This document shows positions 62,338 through 64,000 of a stretch of DNA of 64,000 nt, one piece after another. Position 1 is the first letter of the stretch, and each line of letters opens with the position of its first letter. The stretch is from assembly GCF_024347635.1 (NCBI RefSeq), contig NZ_AP025510.1, forward strand, positions 1,550,001 to 1,614,000, read 5' to 3'. The translations under genes and the position numbers were made by a program. The DNA comes from Vibrio tasmaniensis (lineage in GTDB: Bacteria > Pseudomonadota > Gammaproteobacteria > Enterobacterales > Vibrionaceae). Under the pieces are notes generated by a model, which did not search any database, was not told the origin of the DNA, and was given only the letters and a program-made list of their open reading frames with translations.

Positions 62338-64000
62338 ACGTCATTGGTGGTCAAAGTGGACGTTTCGGTTCAAAACCATGGTGCGTTATCGTCTGTTATT
62401 TTTGACGTCAGCGCCGATCATCTTAACTTTATGTGCTCTTGTTGCGATCACTTTGTATTGGTCTGTTCATTATACGTGGCAGGGGGCTTTGATCGATGTT
62501 GATGAGCGTTTGGACGTTGCCGACAATAGTATCCATCTAATTCAAAACCAACAGGCCTATAACGTTCAAGCATTCGCTGAGTCTTATAACTTTCGAATCA
62601 AACTTACGAGTGATATTTCAAAGGAAGAGCTCACACGTTGGGTTTCTGAAAACAAATCTCGCTATGAGCTCGACTTTTTGCGCTGGAGAAGTGTTGAGAG
62701 CATGGGGAAAAAGCGTGAATACCTCGACCTGACACGCAAAGAATCGTTCTTTAGTGTATTGAGCCAAAATGAACTCAACGAGTTAGACCAAAACCTTGCA
62801 AGGCAAGCCGAAGTCCCAATGCTCAATAATCAAAACGTTGAAACTCGGGGTTTAGTTAGCCGCACTGTTGTGTCAATTCGAGACAAGAATGATCACGTTA
62901 TTGGTTTTCTTGATGGCGGGATCCTCCTTAATAACAGCACACAGTTAGTTGATCAGATCAGCAATTTGATCTATCCACAACGTGATGGTTTTAATCGCCG
63001 CATTGGCACGGTTACCGTATTCCTTGATGATCTGCGTGTCAGCACTAATGTGCCATTAAGCAGTGAAGACAGTGCAGGGCGCGCAATTGGTACTCGCGTT
63101 TCTCATGAGGTTCATTCAAAAGTATTGAATCAAGGGCAAAAGTGGTTAGACCGAGCATATGTCTACGACGCTTGGTACATCACCGCTTACCAACCAATCC
63201 ACGACCAGTTTGATAACGTTATTGGCATGCTTTATACCGGCTATCTAATCTGGCCACTCGTAGAGACGTATCTGACTAACCTTGGTGAAATCAGCATCAC
63301 CATCATATTACTGCTGTTAGCTTCAGGTTTGATCGTCCACCGTGGTGCACGCGATCTTTTCAACCCAATTGAACGCATCCATAAAGTTGTAAAGCTAGTC
63401 CAAATGGGCCAAGACAAGCGAATCGGTACGTTGGGTTTGGATGATCAACACGAACTTACGTTGCTTGCGAAACAGTTCGACAAAATGTTAGATCTGCTCC
63501 ACGAGCGTAATCAAGAGATTCAACAAGCTGCGTCTGAACTCGAATGTAAGGTTCATTCTCGTACCGCCAGTTTGAAAGAGAAAACGGAAGAACTCGAACT
63601 GCACATCCAGCTTCTCAACCAAGCTAGAGATAAGCTGGTGGTCAACGAAAAATTAGCCGCGTTAGGTGAGTTAACCGCAGGTATTGCCCATGAAATCAAT
63701 AATCCGACAGCAGTAATTCTAGGCAACGTTGAGCTAATGAAGTTTGAACTAGGTGACGAAGTGGCTCGTGTAGACGAAGAAGTCCACGCGATCATGGAGC
63801 AGATCGACCGAATCCGAAACATCACACGAAGCTTACTTCAATACAGCCGACACGGTGGTGTACAAGACGAAATCACTTGGCAACATATCAATCCAATTGT
63901 CGATGAAAGTATTACGCTCGTAAAAACAGGCGCAAAAAAGAAAGGCATTGTGTATGTCTCGCAATTGAATGCTAAAACCTCAGTCGAAGTGAACCGAAAC
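62327..64000 (+). CDS. Sensor histidine kinase, partial (runs off right edge)
   Basis: From the ATG at 62327 the frame is open through the last base: 558 codons. TM1 is at about 18-42. A periplasmic sensor of about 270 residues follows, with GFLDGGILLNNSTQLVD and WYITAYQPIHDQ (double-Cache-like). TM2 is near 322-340 (ISITIILLLLASGLIV), then HAMP (ARDLFNPIERIHKVVKLVQ), a coiled coil, and the H-box ELTAGIAHEINNP with His455. The ATPase domain lies beyond the window. Cognate kinase of the response regulator just upstream. Confidence 0.9.
   Translation, partial: MPIRRHWWSKWTFRFKTMVRYRLLFLTSAPIILTLCALVAITLYWSVHYTWQGALIDVDERLDVADNSIHLIQNQQAYNVQAFAESYNFRIKLTSDISKEELTRWVSENKSRYELDFLRWRSVESMGKKREYLDLTRKESFFSVLSQNELNELDQNLARQAEVPMLNNQNVETRGLVSRTVVSIRDKNDHVIGFLDGGILLNNSTQLVDQISNLIYPQRDGFNRRIGTVTVFLDDLRVSTNVPLSSEDSAGRAIGTRVSHEVHSKVLNQGQKWLDRAYVYDAWYITAYQPIHDQFDNVIGMLYTGYLIWPLVETYLTNLGEISITIILLLLASGLIVHRGARDLFNPIERIHKVVKLVQMGQDKRIGTLGLDDQHELTLLAKQFDKMLDLLHERNQEIQQAASELECKVHSRTASLKEKTEELELHIQLLNQARDKLVVNEKLAALGELTAGIAHEINNPTAVILGNVELMKFELGDEVARVDEEVHAIMEQIDRIRNITRSLLQYSRHGGVQDEITWQHINPIVDESITLVKTGAKKKGIVYVSQLNAKTSVEVNRN

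Overview
The window is chromosomal DNA from a marine gamma-proteobacterium, almost certainly a Vibrio. The evidence is a NorM opening with the Vibrio MHRYKEE start, the norM/ribE divergent pair, DUF3802 and CPXCG proteins, a fused MobB-MoeA, VCR-like attC sites and a syp polysaccharide locus in the order known from Vibrio fischeri. I saw no tRNA, rRNA, CRISPR array or replication origin.

Layout. 1-8 kb holds housekeeping genes: the gltS end, a patatin lipoprotein, a glutathione transferase, a U32 protein, a thioesterase and an ABC exporter. 8.3-11.3 kb is the arginine importer operon artP-I-Q-M. 11.5-15.5 kb is a small integrase-less gene-cassette array (CALIN) of five cassettes. Its attC sites are intact, collapsed to 37 bp, split by an IS110-family remnant, or truncated. 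15.6-18.2 kb carries small accessory genes with what look like eroded attC relics between them. 18.3-25.0 kb is a tripartite RND efflux operon with a LysR regulator upstream.

25.2-45.3 kb is the most interesting region. On the minus strand it reads sypA-B-C-D, then a glycine-betaine-type ABC operon (proXWV), then a free-standing HPt protein, then sypG-H, then sypL-M-N-O-P-Q-R. Compared with V. fischeri, sypE, sypF, sypI, sypJ and sypK are absent. Sigma-54 promoters (GG/GC at -24/-12) paired with upstream TTCTCA-N3-TG boxes, the SypG enhancer motif, lie before sypA, sypL and sypP. The SypG regulon architecture therefore survives although the central sensor (SypF), the SypA kinase/phosphatase (SypE), two glycosyltransferases and the putative flippase are gone. 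The stand-alone HPt protein is a natural candidate to take over the HPt step of SypF.

45.4-51.5 kb holds a periplasmic ATP-dependent DNA ligase, norM and ribE separated by a 263-bp MITE-like element, a CPXCG protein, a fructosamine-kinase family gene, DUF3802 and an NlpC/P60 lipoprotein. 51.6-55.6 kb holds a chemotaxis receptor, a sterol-desaturase-family hydroxylase, and a deletion junction joining a truncated DTW-domain gene to the tail of a GGDEF gene. 55.8-64 kb is a molybdenum/tungsten block: mobB-moeA fusion, mobA and a tungstate-type ABC importer (tupA-B-C). A sigma-54 response regulator and its sensor kinase are divergent from it; the kinase runs off the right edge.

A recurrent oddity is that several genes (GST, U32, proV, sypD, perhaps the fructosamine kinase) are followed at or just after their stop codon by short degenerate tandem repeats. 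The unit differs at each locus (15 to about 22 nt).
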